A DNA stretch of 34,455 nucleotides, taken from the NCBI GenBank assembly GCA_034660735.1, contig JAYEJQ010000073.1:1-34455 (forward strand), in the 5' to 3' direction. The position numbers were made by a program, and so were the translations under genes. Positions 7,812-15,339 of the stretch are shown piece by piece; position 1 is the first letter of the stretch; every line of letters starts with the position of its first letter. The stretch comes from JAGLTA01 sp034660735. Its GTDB lineage: Bacteria > Patescibacteriota > Patescibacteriia > JAACEG01. Under the pieces are notes generated by a model that worked only from the letters and a program-made list of their open reading frames with translations, ran no database searches and was not told the origin of the DNA.

Positions 7812-8777
7812 TTACCGCAAGCCAACTAATTTTCTAACTTTTTTCATTGTTTCGCGCGAGATCTCCCGCGCTTTTTTTCCGCCGTCTCCTAACACTTTTT
7901 GGACATAATTTTCATCTGCGTCAAACTCTTTTTTCTTTTCTCTGATCTGTTTTAATTCTTTATTTATATTTTCCGCTAAAATTTCTTTTGATTCTTTGTA
8001 ACTAATTTTTCCACTTATGTATCTCTCCGCAATTTCGTCTAAACCGCTTTTTGAAAAATGCTTATGCAAAGCGAAAATAGCGCATTCATTAGGATTTTTT
8101 GGCTCTTCAGGGCGGCGAGAATCTGTCTTAATTGACATCACCTTTTTTATAGTCTGCTCTTCGCTTTCAAATAAACCAATAACATTATTATAACTTTTGC
8201 TCATTTTTCTTCCGTCCAATCCGATTATCGTCTCAACCTCCTTGCGAATTATCTCCTGCGGCTCAATAAAAATCTTACCAAACTTGCTATTAAACTTTTG
8301 CGCGATTATTCGCGCCATCTCAATATGCTGTTTTTGGTCTTTTCCAACTGGGACAACATTTATTTTGTAAATCAAAATATCAGCCGCCATTAAAAGCGGA
8401 TAATTAAAAACTCCCGCGTTTATGCTCTTGTTTTTATCTCTCGCGTCTTTATACGCGTGCGCTCTTTCCAATATCGGCATCGGCATCAAAGATCCGAAAA
8501 TCCATGAAAGTTCGCAAACTTCTGGAACATCTGACTGCTTGAAAATAATCGTTTTTTCTGGATTTAACCCAAGCGCTAAAATCGCTTTTCCTGCGTCTAA
8601 ACTTAATCGCGATAATTTTTCAGCGTCCTGAACACTATTTAAAGCATGATAATCTGGGATAAAAATAAATGACTCGTATTTTTCTTCCAACTCTAAAAGA
8701 TGCTTCATTGCTCCAAGATAATTGCCAAGATGAATATCCCCTGAGGGCTTAAAACCAGTAATCAATCTCTGTTTCAT
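7812..8777 (-). CDS. trpS: tryptophanyl-tRNA synthetase
   Basis: This 321-residue class I synthetase attaches tryptophan to tRNA-Trp. The HIGH-equivalent HLGN is at residues 16-19 within GFKPSGDIHLGNYLGAM, and KMSKS is exact at 191-195 in LDGRKMSKSYNN. The TrpRS-specific segments YPLLMAADIL (126-135) and VPVGKDQKQHIEMAR (142-156) are present. The length is normal. It is divergent from the glycerate kinase gene with a 102-base spacer. A TATAAT on the minus strand (8786-8781) is very close to the ATG and may not be the real promoter. Confidence 0.97.
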   Translation of the reverse strand: MKQRLITGFKPSGDIHLGNYLGAMKHLLELEEKYESFIFIPDYHALNSVQDAEKLSRLSLDAGKAILALGLNPEKTIIFKQSDVPEVCELSWIFGSLMPMPILERAHAYKDARDKNKSINAGVFNYPLLMAADILIYKINVVPVGKDQKQHIEMARIIAQKFNSKFGKIFIEPQEIIRKEVETIIGLDGRKMSKSYNNVIGLFESEEQTIKKVMSIKTDSRRPEEPKNPNECAIFALHKHFSKSGLDEIAERYISGKISYKESKEILAENINKELKQIREKKKEFDADENYVQKVLGDGGKKAREISRETMKKVRKLVGLR

Positions 8778-8844
8778 AAAATTATACTTTATATTCTTAT
8801 TATTTTATTTTAAACTTTATTTAATTATATTGCAAATAAAAATT

Positions 8845-8872
8845 TTGTTAAGTAAAAATTTTTTGCTATAAT
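8845..8872 (+). promoter_or_regulatory. promoter of the glycerate kinase gene, leaderless type
   Basis: TTGTTA (8845-8850) and TATAAT (8867-8872) are 16 bases apart, and the -10 is extended (TGCTATAAT from 8864). The ATG is at 8880, 7 bases after the -10, so the predicted start of transcription coincides with the start codon. Confidence 0.7.
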
Positions 8873-8879
8873 AAATTTT

Positions 8880-10226
8880 ATGTTTATAAAAAATAAAAAG
8901 GAACTTTCAACAACTAAATATAGAAAAATAATTTTAGAATTAATTGAAACAGCCGTTAAAAGTGTCGCACCTAAAAATTTAATGCGCGGCGCGATTAGTT
9001 ATAACGACAAAAAACGAATATTAAAAATCAGAAAAGATAATTACGCGCTTTCGCTGACGGGGCGAATTTTTGTTGTCGGCGGCGGAAAAGCAGTTGGCGC
9101 GATGGCAGAAGAATTAGAAAAAATTATCAAAATTAAAAATATAACAGCAGGCATAGTTAATTGCAACAGCGATAGCGCTAATCCTAAAAAAATTAAAGTT
9201 ATTAAAGCAAACCATCCACTTCCAAGTCAAAAAGGCGTTTTGGGCGTTAAGAATATGCTTGCTTTAAAAAACAGATACGCGATTGGAAAAAACGATATTG
9301 TAATCTGTTTAATCTCTGGCGGCGGATCAGCTTTAATGCCATATCCCGCGGACGAAATCAGTCTGAAAGACAAACAAAAAATAACTGAATTATTATTAAA
9401 TTCAGGCGCGGATATAAAAGAAATAAATACCGTTAGGAAACATTTATCTAAAATTAAAGGAGGACAATTTGGAAAATTCTTTTCTCCAGCAATGGTTATG
9501 TCAATTATTATATCTGATGTTATTGGAGACGATTTAAAAACAATCGCCTCTGGAATTACCGCTCCTGATTATTCAACTTTTAAGCATACTTTGCGGATTA
9601 TTAAAAAATATAATTTACATCGCGATATTCCGCAAACAGCAATAAAACATTTAAAAAATGGAATTGCTGAAAAAATCGCGGATACTCCAAAAACTTTAAA
9701 TAATTGTAAAAACTATATTATTGGAAATAATAAATTCGCGTTGAAAGCAATTTTCAAAAAAGCAAAAAATTTAAATCTTAAGCCTCTAATCATTACTGAC
9801 AAACAGATTGGCGATCCGGCTAAAATAGCAAACCAGCGAGCGAAAGAAATTCTTAAAAAAAAATACAAAAACTATAATTGCCTTATAATCGGCGGCGAAA
9901 CAACACCGAAGCTCCCGCTAAAACACGGCAAAGGAGGCAGAAATCAACATTATGCCGCGAGCTCTATTCTGTCTATGAAACGATATAAAGAAAATTGGAC
10001 TCTTGTGAGTTTCAATAGCGACGGATCTGATTTTTTGCCAAATATTGCGGGAGCCGTCATTGATAATAATTCTCTTAAAACCGCAAGAAATAAAAAAATT
10101 AATATTACGCAGAATATTAAAAATTACGACAGCAACCCTATGTTGAAAAAAATTAAAAATTCTATTATAATAACAAAAGAGACAGAAACAAATGTAGGAG
10201 ATATAATAATATATATTTTAAAATAA
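8880..10226 (+). CDS. glycerate 2-kinase, MOFRL/DUF4147 type
   Basis: This 448-residue type II glycerate kinase transfers phosphate from ATP to D-glycerate, giving 2-phosphoglycerate for lower glycolysis. The N-terminal domain contains GGGKAVGAMA (residues 67-76), NHPLPS (111-116) and the glycine loop ISGGGSALMPYP (145-156). TVRKHLSKIKGGQ follows. The C-terminal MOFRL part contains LIIGGETTPKLPLKHGKGGRNQ and the SDGSDFLPNIAGA-like segment typical of the family. Its predicted promoter gives a leaderless mRNA, and no Shine-Dalgarno is present. It is first in a plus-strand block, followed by a palindromic element. Confidence 0.88.
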   Translation: MFIKNKKELSTTKYRKIILELIETAVKSVAPKNLMRGAISYNDKKRILKIRKDNYALSLTGRIFVVGGGKAVGAMAEELEKIIKIKNITAGIVNCNSDSANPKKIKVIKANHPLPSQKGVLGVKNMLALKNRYAIGKNDIVICLISGGGSALMPYPADEISLKDKQKITELLLNSGADIKEINTVRKHLSKIKGGQFGKFFSPAMVMSIIISDVIGDDLKTIASGITAPDYSTFKHTLRIIKKYNLHRDIPQTAIKHLKNGIAEKIADTPKTLNNCKNYIIGNNKFALKAIFKKAKNLNLKPLIITDKQIGDPAKIANQRAKEILKKKYKNYNCLIIGGETTPKLPLKHGKGGRNQHYAASSILSMKRYKENWTLVSFNSDGSDFLPNIAGAVIDNNSLKTARNKKINITQNIKNYDSNPMLKKIKNSIIITKETETNVGDIIIYILK

Positions 10227-10236
10227 ATATGCTTAT

Positions 10237-10333
10237 TTTGAATTATAAAATATAAAAATACTGTCATTTCGACCCCGTCGCTCGCGAGCAGCGGGGCAGA
10301 ATGACATGATTTTTTACTTTTCATAATTCATAG
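10237..10333. repeat. palindromic element with long arms
   Basis: The core CCCCGTCGCTCGCGAGCAGCGGGG (10273-10296 region) lies inside TGTCAT/ATGACA and then longer arms: TTTTGAATTATAAAATATAA at the left matches the reverse complement of the right edge (about ttttcataattcatag) imperfectly. The arms have the same sequence type as those at 30842-31156. The next gene starts 6 bases after the right arm. Confidence 0.75.
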
Positions 10334-10339
10334 ATAATT

Positions 10340-10714
10340 ATGTCATTTCGCTCTTATATCTTGCTAATATTATTTTCAACTATTATTTGCGTATCGGTGT
10401 TTGCGATAATAATTTTTTCAATAAACCCAAACGAAGCGAGTGGCTTGATTTTCGCGTTTTTTTATTTAAGTTTATTTCTATCTTTAGTTGGAATAATCAC
10501 TATTATCAATTCAATAATAAGAAAAATTTTCGTAAAAAACAAAATTCTTTTTCGTCAAATTGTTATCTCTTTTCGTCAAGCTATTTTATTCGCGCTGTTA
10601 ATAACAATATGCGCGGCACTGCAAAGCCAAAGAATTTTAGAATGGTGGAATATGCTGCTCTTAATAGCCACACTCTCAACAATAGAACTATTTGCTATTT
10701 CTAAAAAAACTTAG
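10340..10714 (+). CDS. small integral membrane protein, unknown
   Basis: This 124-residue protein has about four hydrophobic helices (near residues 5-27, 34-60, 80-97 and 101-120) separated by short loops, one of them basic (RKIFVKNKILFRQ). I see no enzymatic motif. Its first codons (ATGTCATTTCG) repeat the tgtcatttcg of the palindromic element immediately upstream, so the start region may derive from a repeat arm. It is followed by two more small membrane ORFs. Confidence 0.6.
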   Translation: MSFRSYILLILFSTIICVSVFAIIIFSINPNEASGLIFAFFYLSLFLSLVGIITIINSIIRKIFVKNKILFRQIVISFRQAILFALLITICAALQSQRILEWWNMLLLIATLSTIELFAISKKT

Positions 10715-10720
10715 TATAAT
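10692..10720 (+). promoter_or_regulatory. candidate promoter of the 39-aa ORF
   Basis: TTGCTA (10692-10697) and TATAAT (10715-10720) are 17 bases apart and overlap the end of the preceding gene. A small hairpin ATTTGC-gtgt-GCAAAT (10723-10738) would fall at the 5' end of the transcript. Confidence 0.45.
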
Positions 10721-10775
10721 AAATTTGCGTGTGCAAATCTAATAAAATTAAAATTATTTTTAATATAAATATTTT

Positions 10776-10895
10776 ATGTCTATCTTTAACAAGAAAAAAG
10801 AAACAGCCGCTGAAAAAGATATGAACTTGATATTCTGTGTCGGAATAGGAATTATTATTTTTGTGGCTATTTCAATATTTTTATTCTTTAAATAA
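10776..10895 (+). CDS. 39-aa single-pass membrane peptide
   Basis: ATG at 10776 and TAA at 10893-10895 bound a 39-codon frame. The peptide has a charged head (MSIFNKKKETAAEKDMN) and one strongly hydrophobic helix (residues 18-38, ending FLFFK). That amphiphilic organisation, a plausible promoter upstream and a strong terminator immediately downstream make it likely to be a real gene. The function is unknown. Confidence 0.5.
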   Translation: MSIFNKKKETAAEKDMNLIFCVGIGIIIFVAISIFLFFK

Positions 10896-10902
10896 AAATA
10901 AA

Positions 10903-10946
10903 TTAAAATCAAAACAATATTATTGTTTTGATTTTAACTATTTTTT
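10903..10946 (+). terminator. 17-bp perfect-arm hairpin followed by T6
   Basis: Positions 10903-10919 and 10921-10937 are perfect reverse complements around a single base, with six T at 10941-10946. The arm begins TTAAAATCAAAACAAT. It is AT-rich but long, and should end transcription from the 39-aa ORF. The symmetry means it could also work on the other strand or be extruded as a cruciform. Confidence 0.65.
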
Positions 10947-10954
10947 AAAAATAT

Positions 10955-11257
10955 ATGTTAGAAACAAGTAAAGATTTTTTGTTTATAATTTTGTCTTTTT
11001 CTGTTTTATTGCTAACATTCTGTTTTTTATGGCTATTTTATTATCTTATTAAAATCATACGAGATATTAGCGCTTCTATTGATAGAATAAACGATATAAC
11101 AAAAAAAATTGACAATTTGACAAAATCAATTAAAGATAAATTGGAAAGTTCAACTTCGCATCTATTTATGATTGGAGAACTGATCAAATATGCTATGAAT
11201 CATTTTAGCGAAAAACAAGATAAAAAAAATAATAAAAAAGTAAAAAATAATAAATAA
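10955..11257 (+). CDS. single-pass membrane protein with cytoplasmic helix, unknown
   Basis: This 100-residue protein has one TM helix (about 8-35) followed by a heptad-like helical stretch (SIDRINDITKKIDNLTKSI, residues 42-60) and a very lysine/asparagine-rich tail. The layout resembles the small DUF948-type proteins, but I cannot assign it by motif. It lies 30 bases upstream of the receiver-domain gene and may be co-transcribed with it. Confidence 0.6.
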   Translation: MLETSKDFLFIILSFSVLLLTFCFLWLFYYLIKIIRDISASIDRINDITKKIDNLTKSIKDKLESSTSHLFMIGELIKYAMNHFSEKQDKKNNKKVKNNK

Positions 11258-11287
11258 ATTTATATTTCATAATCCATAAAAAATTAT

Positions 11288-11659
11288 ATGGCAAAAAAAA
11301 TTCTTTTAATTGAGGACGACGAAATGATAGCGGAAATATACTCTTTAAAATTCACTAATGCCGGTCATAAAGTTACGCAAGCGAATAGTGGATTGTCTGG
11401 ATATAAACTTGCGATAAAAAGCAAACCTGATATTATTATGCTTGACATAATCTTGCCTGAAATGGACGGTTTTTCAGTATTAAAAAAATTAAAAAGCAAT
11501 AAAATCACTAAGGATATCCCTGTATTCTTTTTAACAAATCTTAAGCAGGAAGAAGATATTATTAGGGGTAAAAAAGAAGGAGCCATTGACTATTTAGTAA
11601 AAGCTGACTTAACTCCAACTCAAGTTTTAGAAAAAATAAATAAATTTTTCAAAAAATAA
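11288..11659 (+). CDS. stand-alone CheY-like response-regulator receiver
   Basis: This is a 123-residue single receiver domain with no output domain. The acidic pair Glu9-Asp10-Asp11, the phosphorylation site Asp53 (IIMLDIILPEMDG), the switch Thr83 (FFLTNL) and Lys105 (YLVKADL) are all present, so it should be phosphorylated. No histidine kinase or DNA-binding partner is in the window. It may act by protein contact, and the membrane protein just upstream is a possible partner (inference). The decayed hicBA pair begins 4 bases downstream. Confidence 0.93.
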   Translation: MAKKILLIEDDEMIAEIYSLKFTNAGHKVTQANSGLSGYKLAIKSKPDIIMLDIILPEMDGFSVLKKLKSNKITKDIPVFFLTNLKQEEDIIRGKKEGAIDYLVKADLTPTQVLEKINKFFKK

Positions 11660-11663
11660 ATAT

Positions 11664-11881
11664 ATGGGTAAAATAAATTTAAAAAATGCGGTTTGGAAAG
11701 AAGAAAATATTATGTGGCATGGAATTTAAACACTGCGATATCCAGTTTTGGCGATACTAAAAAAGAAGCATTGGAAAGTTTACAAGAAACGCTGGAACTC
11801 TATTTTGAAGATATGCCGATATCAAAAGCAGGAAAAGTAGAACGTCCTGACATTATTACATCCGCATTTGAATATGCCTAG
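11664..11881 (+). pseudogene. hicB: HicB-family antitoxin, frameshifted
   Basis: From ATG 11664 the frame reads MGKINLKNAVWKEENI and then stops after a few codons. The normal continuation, from YVAWNLNTAISSFGDTKKEA to the TAG at 11879-11881, is in another frame. Adding one T near 11713 restores a continuous HicB protein of about 72 residues with the typical WKEENIYVA..L..SSFGDTKKEALE..LE.YFED pattern. Downstream of the break the only start is a TTG at 11693, which lacks the first beta strand. Either the gene is broken or a single-base assembly error is present. Confidence 0.7.
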
Positions 11882-12095
11882 CCCAATTAAACTAAAACTT
11901 GTAATTAAAACTCTTAATTCTAATGTTTTTATTCTTGTTTCCCAAAAAGGAAGCCCTACTAAATTCCGCAAAACAGGAAATCCAACAAAATCGGTTATCA
12001 TAAAAATGAGCAAAAAAGAAATTCCGCATGGAACTTTTAGATCTATTTTATTGCATTCAGGGCTTTCAGAAAATAATTTTAGAAAAAATAAATAA
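11874..12095 (+). CDS. hicA: HicA-family protein with catalytic His replaced by Pro
   Basis: This 73-residue protein (ATG at 11874, overlapping the hicB stop by 8 bases) is HicA-like from MPSPIKLKLVIKTLNSN to the conserved KKEIPHGTFRSILLHSGLSE. The toxin motif, normally SNGF.LVSQKGSHTKF, reads SNVFILVSQKGSPTKF. The catalytic histidine is proline and the conserved glycine is valine. Each change needs one base. With the frameshifted partner upstream, this looks like a toxin that lost activity together with its antitoxin. An earlier TTG at 11868 is an unlikely start. Confidence 0.72.
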   Translation: MPSPIKLKLVIKTLNSNVFILVSQKGSPTKFRKTGNPTKSVIIKMSKKEIPHGTFRSILLHSGLSENNFRKNK

Positions 12096-12128
12096 ATTTT
12101 TAATAAAAAAATTTAATAAAAAAATTTT

Positions 12129-12734
12129 ATGGAACATCCAAAAAAAGAAAAAACTTTAGTCGTTATCAAACCAGACGGAATTCAAAGAACTTTAATAGGC
12201 GAAATCATTAAAAGATATGAAAAAATGGGCTTAAAATTAGTAGGTATAAAATTAATGAATCTTACAAAAAATTTTGTTGAAGAACACTACACACTTGATC
12301 CAGATTGGAAAAGAATAAACGGAGAAAAAACAATACAAGGATATAAAGATAAAGGATTACAACCTCCGTCCGAAGATCCATTAGAGGTTAATGCCGCGAC
12401 TTTAAAAAATTTAAAAATATACATGTCAAGCGGTCCTGTAGTGGCAATGATTTGGCAAGGAATGAATTCTGTAAAAATAGTAAGAAAAATCACAGGTGGA
12501 ACCGAGCCGCTAACTTCAGATGTCGGCACTATTCGCGGAGATCTTGTCTTGGATTCCTACCAAGTGTCAGACAATGACAACAGATCCATTAGAAATTTAA
12601 TCCACGCTTCTGGTTCTACGGAAGAAGCTGAAATGGAAATTAAGCATTGGTTTAATGACAATGAAATTATAGATTATAGATTAGTTCAAGAACAAATTTT
12701 ATACGATGTTAATTTAGACGGAATCAAGGAATAA
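12129..12734 (+). CDS. ndk: nucleoside diphosphate kinase, long form
   Basis: The enzyme moves the gamma phosphate between nucleoside tri- and diphosphates through a phosphohistidine, keeping NTP and dNTP pools balanced. The N-terminus TLVVIKPDGIQRTLIGEII (residues 9-27) is diagnostic. The phosphorylated histidine is His159 in RNLIHASGSTEEAEMEI. At 201 residues it is about 50 longer than the common form, with extra sequence near 55-90 (DPDWKRINGEKTIQGYKDKG) and in the loop before the histidine. It converges on lepA, with a shared hairpin between them. Confidence 0.93.
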   Translation: MEHPKKEKTLVVIKPDGIQRTLIGEIIKRYEKMGLKLVGIKLMNLTKNFVEEHYTLDPDWKRINGEKTIQGYKDKGLQPPSEDPLEVNAATLKNLKIYMSSGPVVAMIWQGMNSVKIVRKITGGTEPLTSDVGTIRGDLVLDSYQVSDNDNRSIRNLIHASGSTEEAEMEIKHWFNDNEIIDYRLVQEQILYDVNLDGIKE

Positions 12735-12748
12735 AAAAAATAAATAGA

Positions 12749-12789
12749 ATATAAAAACAGCAAAATTTTTACTCTTGCTGTTTTTATAT
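12749..12789. terminator. bidirectional terminator between ndk and lepA
   Basis: The arms 12749-12763 (ATATAAAAACAGCAA) and 12775-12789 are perfect 15-bp reverse complements around an 11-base loop. T-rich sequence lies on the outer side in both directions, and the flanking genes converge, so it can serve both. Confidence 0.85.
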
Positions 12790-12795
12790 TTTATC

Positions 12796-14577
12796 TTATC
12801 TTTTTAACACTGAAATAAAAGCTTCTGTTGGAATATCAACTTTTCCCTTGCCTAAAGCCATCATTTTCTTCTTTCCTTTTTTCTGCTTTTCTAAAAGTTT
12901 GCGTTTTCTTGTCACATCTCCGCCGTATAATTTTGCGGTCACATCTTTTCGCATAGCTGACAATCTTTCAGAAGCGATGATTTTCCCGCCAACGCACGCC
13001 TGTAATTTTATCACAAACATCTGTTTTGGAATACTCTTTTTTAAAGCCTCAACTATTTTTTTTCCAACTTTAAACGATTCATCCTTATAAACAATAGATG
13101 CGAGCGCTTCCGTATTTTCTTCGGCGATTAAAATATCAAGTTTCACTACTTCTGTTAAGCGGTATTCTAAAAATTCATAATTCAAAGAAGCGTAACCAGA
13201 AGACACGCCTTTTAACTTGTCGTAAAAATCAACCAACAGCGATGTGAGAGGCATCTCGTAATGCAATACAGCCCTATTCTCATCTAAATATTCAGTTGTT
13301 TTGTAAACCCCGCGCTGCTGCTGGGTCAACTGCATTACCGCGCCTAAATAATCTTTTGGCGTAACAATATCAACAGCCATTATCGGCTCTTCAATATATT
13401 CCAACTGTGTCGGGTCTGGTAAATTTTCTGGATTTCTCACTTCAATTATTTCTCCATTCTTTTTTTTCGCTTGATAAGCTACAGACGGAACTGTAATCAT
13501 CAAATCCAAGTTATACTCCCGTTTTAACCGCTCCTGAAACACATCTAAATGCAACATACCAAGAAAACCGCAACGAAAACCATATCCGAGCGCTGGTGAA
13601 TGTTCTGGTTCGTAAATAAGGGAAGCGTCGCTTAATTTCAACTTTTCAATCGCTTCGCGAAGTTTTGCATAGTCGCTTCCGTCTTTACAAAAAATTCCTG
13701 AAAATACCATCGGCTTAACCTCCTGATAACCAGTTAAAGGCTCTGCTTCTGGATTTGACGCAATAGTGTCGCCAACCCTGCATTCTGAAACATTTTTAAA
13801 CCCGCCGACTAAATATCCAATTTCTCCCGCTGATAATCTGTCCGACTTTCTTAAATCTGGTTTAAAATAGCCGATATCTATTGCTTCGCCTCTATTTTTT
13901 GTCGCCAGCAATTTTACTTTATCCCCTATTTTCAACTCCCCGCTCACAACTCTGATATAAGCGATCACGCCTTTATATTCATCAAACACGGAATCAAATA
14001 TAAGCGCTTTAAAATCCTCGCTTTCGGATTTAGGCGGCGAAATTTTATCAACAATTTCCTGTAAAACTCTTTCCACACCTTCGCCTGTTTTTGCTGAAAC
14101 AGCTAAAATTTCATCTTCTTTGCATCCGATTAAATTTATAATCTCCTTTTTTACTTTTTCAACTTGCGCGTTTGGAAGATCTATTTTATTAATAACAGGA
14201 ATAATAGTTAAATCCTGCTCAAGCGCTAAATACAAATTTGCCAATGTCTGCGCTTGTATTCCCTGTGTGGCGTCAACTAATAAAATCGCGCCTTCAACCG
14301 CCGCCAAACTTCGGGAAACTTCATAGGCAAAATCAACATGTCCAGGCGTGTCAATTAAATTAAGAATATATTTTTTATTATTAAATTCGTAATTCATCCT
14401 CACGGGCTGCAGTTTTATTGTAATGCCTCGCTCGCGCTCTAAATCCATCTGGTCAAGCAACTGTTTTTTCATTTTTCTTTTTTCAACCGTTTCAGTAATT
14501 TCCAAAAAACGATCAGCTAAAGTTGACTTGCCGTGATCAATATGCGCGATAATGCAAAAATTTCTAATATTTTCCAT
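12796..14577 (-). CDS. lepA: elongation factor 4 (LepA), back-translocating GTPase
   Basis: LepA is a ribosome-associated translational GTPase. The 593 residues match the family. The G1 motif AHIDHGKST is at residues 11-19, followed by switch I (ERERGITIK), DTPGHVDF and NKIDLP. The LepA-specific C-terminal domain includes LYGGDVTRKRKLLEKQKKGK and ends with FISVLKR. It is downstream of the PH-domain gene, and the ndk/lepA hairpin terminates it. No clear Shine-Dalgarno precedes the ATG. Confidence 0.97.
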   Translation of the reverse strand: MENIRNFCIIAHIDHGKSTLADRFLEITETVEKRKMKKQLLDQMDLERERGITIKLQPVRMNYEFNNKKYILNLIDTPGHVDFAYEVSRSLAAVEGAILLVDATQGIQAQTLANLYLALEQDLTIIPVINKIDLPNAQVEKVKKEIINLIGCKEDEILAVSAKTGEGVERVLQEIVDKISPPKSESEDFKALIFDSVFDEYKGVIAYIRVVSGELKIGDKVKLLATKNRGEAIDIGYFKPDLRKSDRLSAGEIGYLVGGFKNVSECRVGDTIASNPEAEPLTGYQEVKPMVFSGIFCKDGSDYAKLREAIEKLKLSDASLIYEPEHSPALGYGFRCGFLGMLHLDVFQERLKREYNLDLMITVPSVAYQAKKKNGEIIEVRNPENLPDPTQLEYIEEPIMAVDIVTPKDYLGAVMQLTQQQRGVYKTTEYLDENRAVLHYEMPLTSLLVDFYDKLKGVSSGYASLNYEFLEYRLTEVVKLDILIAEENTEALASIVYKDESFKVGKKIVEALKKSIPKQMFVIKLQACVGGKIIASERLSAMRKDVTAKLYGGDVTRKRKLLEKQKKGKKKMMALGKGKVDIPTEAFISVLKR

Positions 14578-14664
14578 AATTATTTTTAATAATTTCTATA
14601 CCGCTTTTTGTGTCTTTAATAATATATCCACTTTTCCCCTGCCCAATGTGAATAATTTTGTCAT
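14564..14664 (-). other. possible small coupled ORF with an early frameshift
   Basis: An ATG at 14664-14662 overlaps the TGA of the PH-domain gene (ATGA), and AAGGAG lies 16 bases upstream. The frame from this ATG gives 22 residues (MTKLFTLGRGKVDILLKTQK..) ending at 14596. Another frame, entered one base later, gives the more protein-like DKIIHIGQGKSGYIIKDTKS and runs to TAG at 14566-14564, overlapping the lepA start. A one-base indel after the ATG could explain this. I cannot name a family. Confidence 0.22.
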
Positions 14665-15227
14665 ATCTTAATTTTATCTTCTCCTTTTAATATCTTTTTA
14701 AAACGTTTAGACTCTTTTACTAATGCCAACACCTTCTTTCGCGTGTCAGCAGGGTGAGGAATTTTTCTAAATCTAAACCTCTCTTTTGTCCCAGCGGTCT
14801 GAATATGCACATCACCGTAATCTAAAAAAGTCGGAATTATACCATGCACCTCAGAGGTGACGTCTTGTATTTTTTCTATCTTCTGCTCAGAAATCACCCT
14901 AGAAAAAAGCCCTTTCTGCTCTATATTCAAAATTCTTATATTCGTCACTATCCAAACATCCAAATGATAATCTATAAAATTTGCGAATAAAAAAAGCCAA
15001 ATCCCCAAATAATACGCGCTAAACAACAACAACAAAAAAGGCGCTAAAAAATGATGCTCTAAAATTCCAGTGACAGAATTGTTAATCGCAATAAAAAAAA
15101 TAATCGGTATAACAGCTAAAAACACAAAAAGCAGGATTGATTTGAAAAACATAAACCAATGCCTTCTTAAAATTAAAATCGCTTTTTCGTCGTCTAACTG
15201 GTTTGGAAGTTTATTTGGGCTAAACAT
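14661..15227 (-). CDS. bacterial PH-domain (bPH2) membrane protein
   Basis: This 188-residue protein has two TM helices (about 26-48 and 60-83) followed by a bacterial pleckstrin-homology domain of the DUF304/YdbT type (about 88-165). It contains WIVTNIRILNIEQKGLFSR and KIEKIQDVTSEVHG, the characteristic strand-turn pattern of that family, then a basic C-terminal tail. Members are membrane-associated, and their ligands are generally unknown. It is upstream of lepA on the same strand. Confidence 0.85.
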   Translation of the reverse strand: MFSPNKLPNQLDDEKAILILRRHWFMFFKSILLFVFLAVIPIIFFIAINNSVTGILEHHFLAPFLLLLFSAYYLGIWLFLFANFIDYHLDVWIVTNIRILNIEQKGLFSRVISEQKIEKIQDVTSEVHGIIPTFLDYGDVHIQTAGTKERFRFRKIPHPADTRKKVLALVKESKRFKKILKGEDKIKI

Positions 15228-15339
15228 ATTTTATTTTAGAATTTATTCCCGAATTAAATTCAGGACAGGCTCTTTAGGATTTTATTTAAAATTTTATTTA
15301 AAATAAAACTCTAAAGGGTGAATTCCGTTTTATTTTTAA

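Noticed and set aside
10387..10704. 105-aa plus-strand ORF overlapping the 10340 membrane gene
   Set aside because: It is an alternative frame of the same stretch. The 10340 frame gives regular TM helices, and this one gives a disordered Asn/Phe/Lys-rich sequence.
12848..14326. Plus-strand ORFs inside lepA (and similar ones opposite cysS, ruvB, fmt and the nuclease gene)
   Set aside because: They are antisense shadows of strongly conserved genes, and no family pattern appears in their translations.
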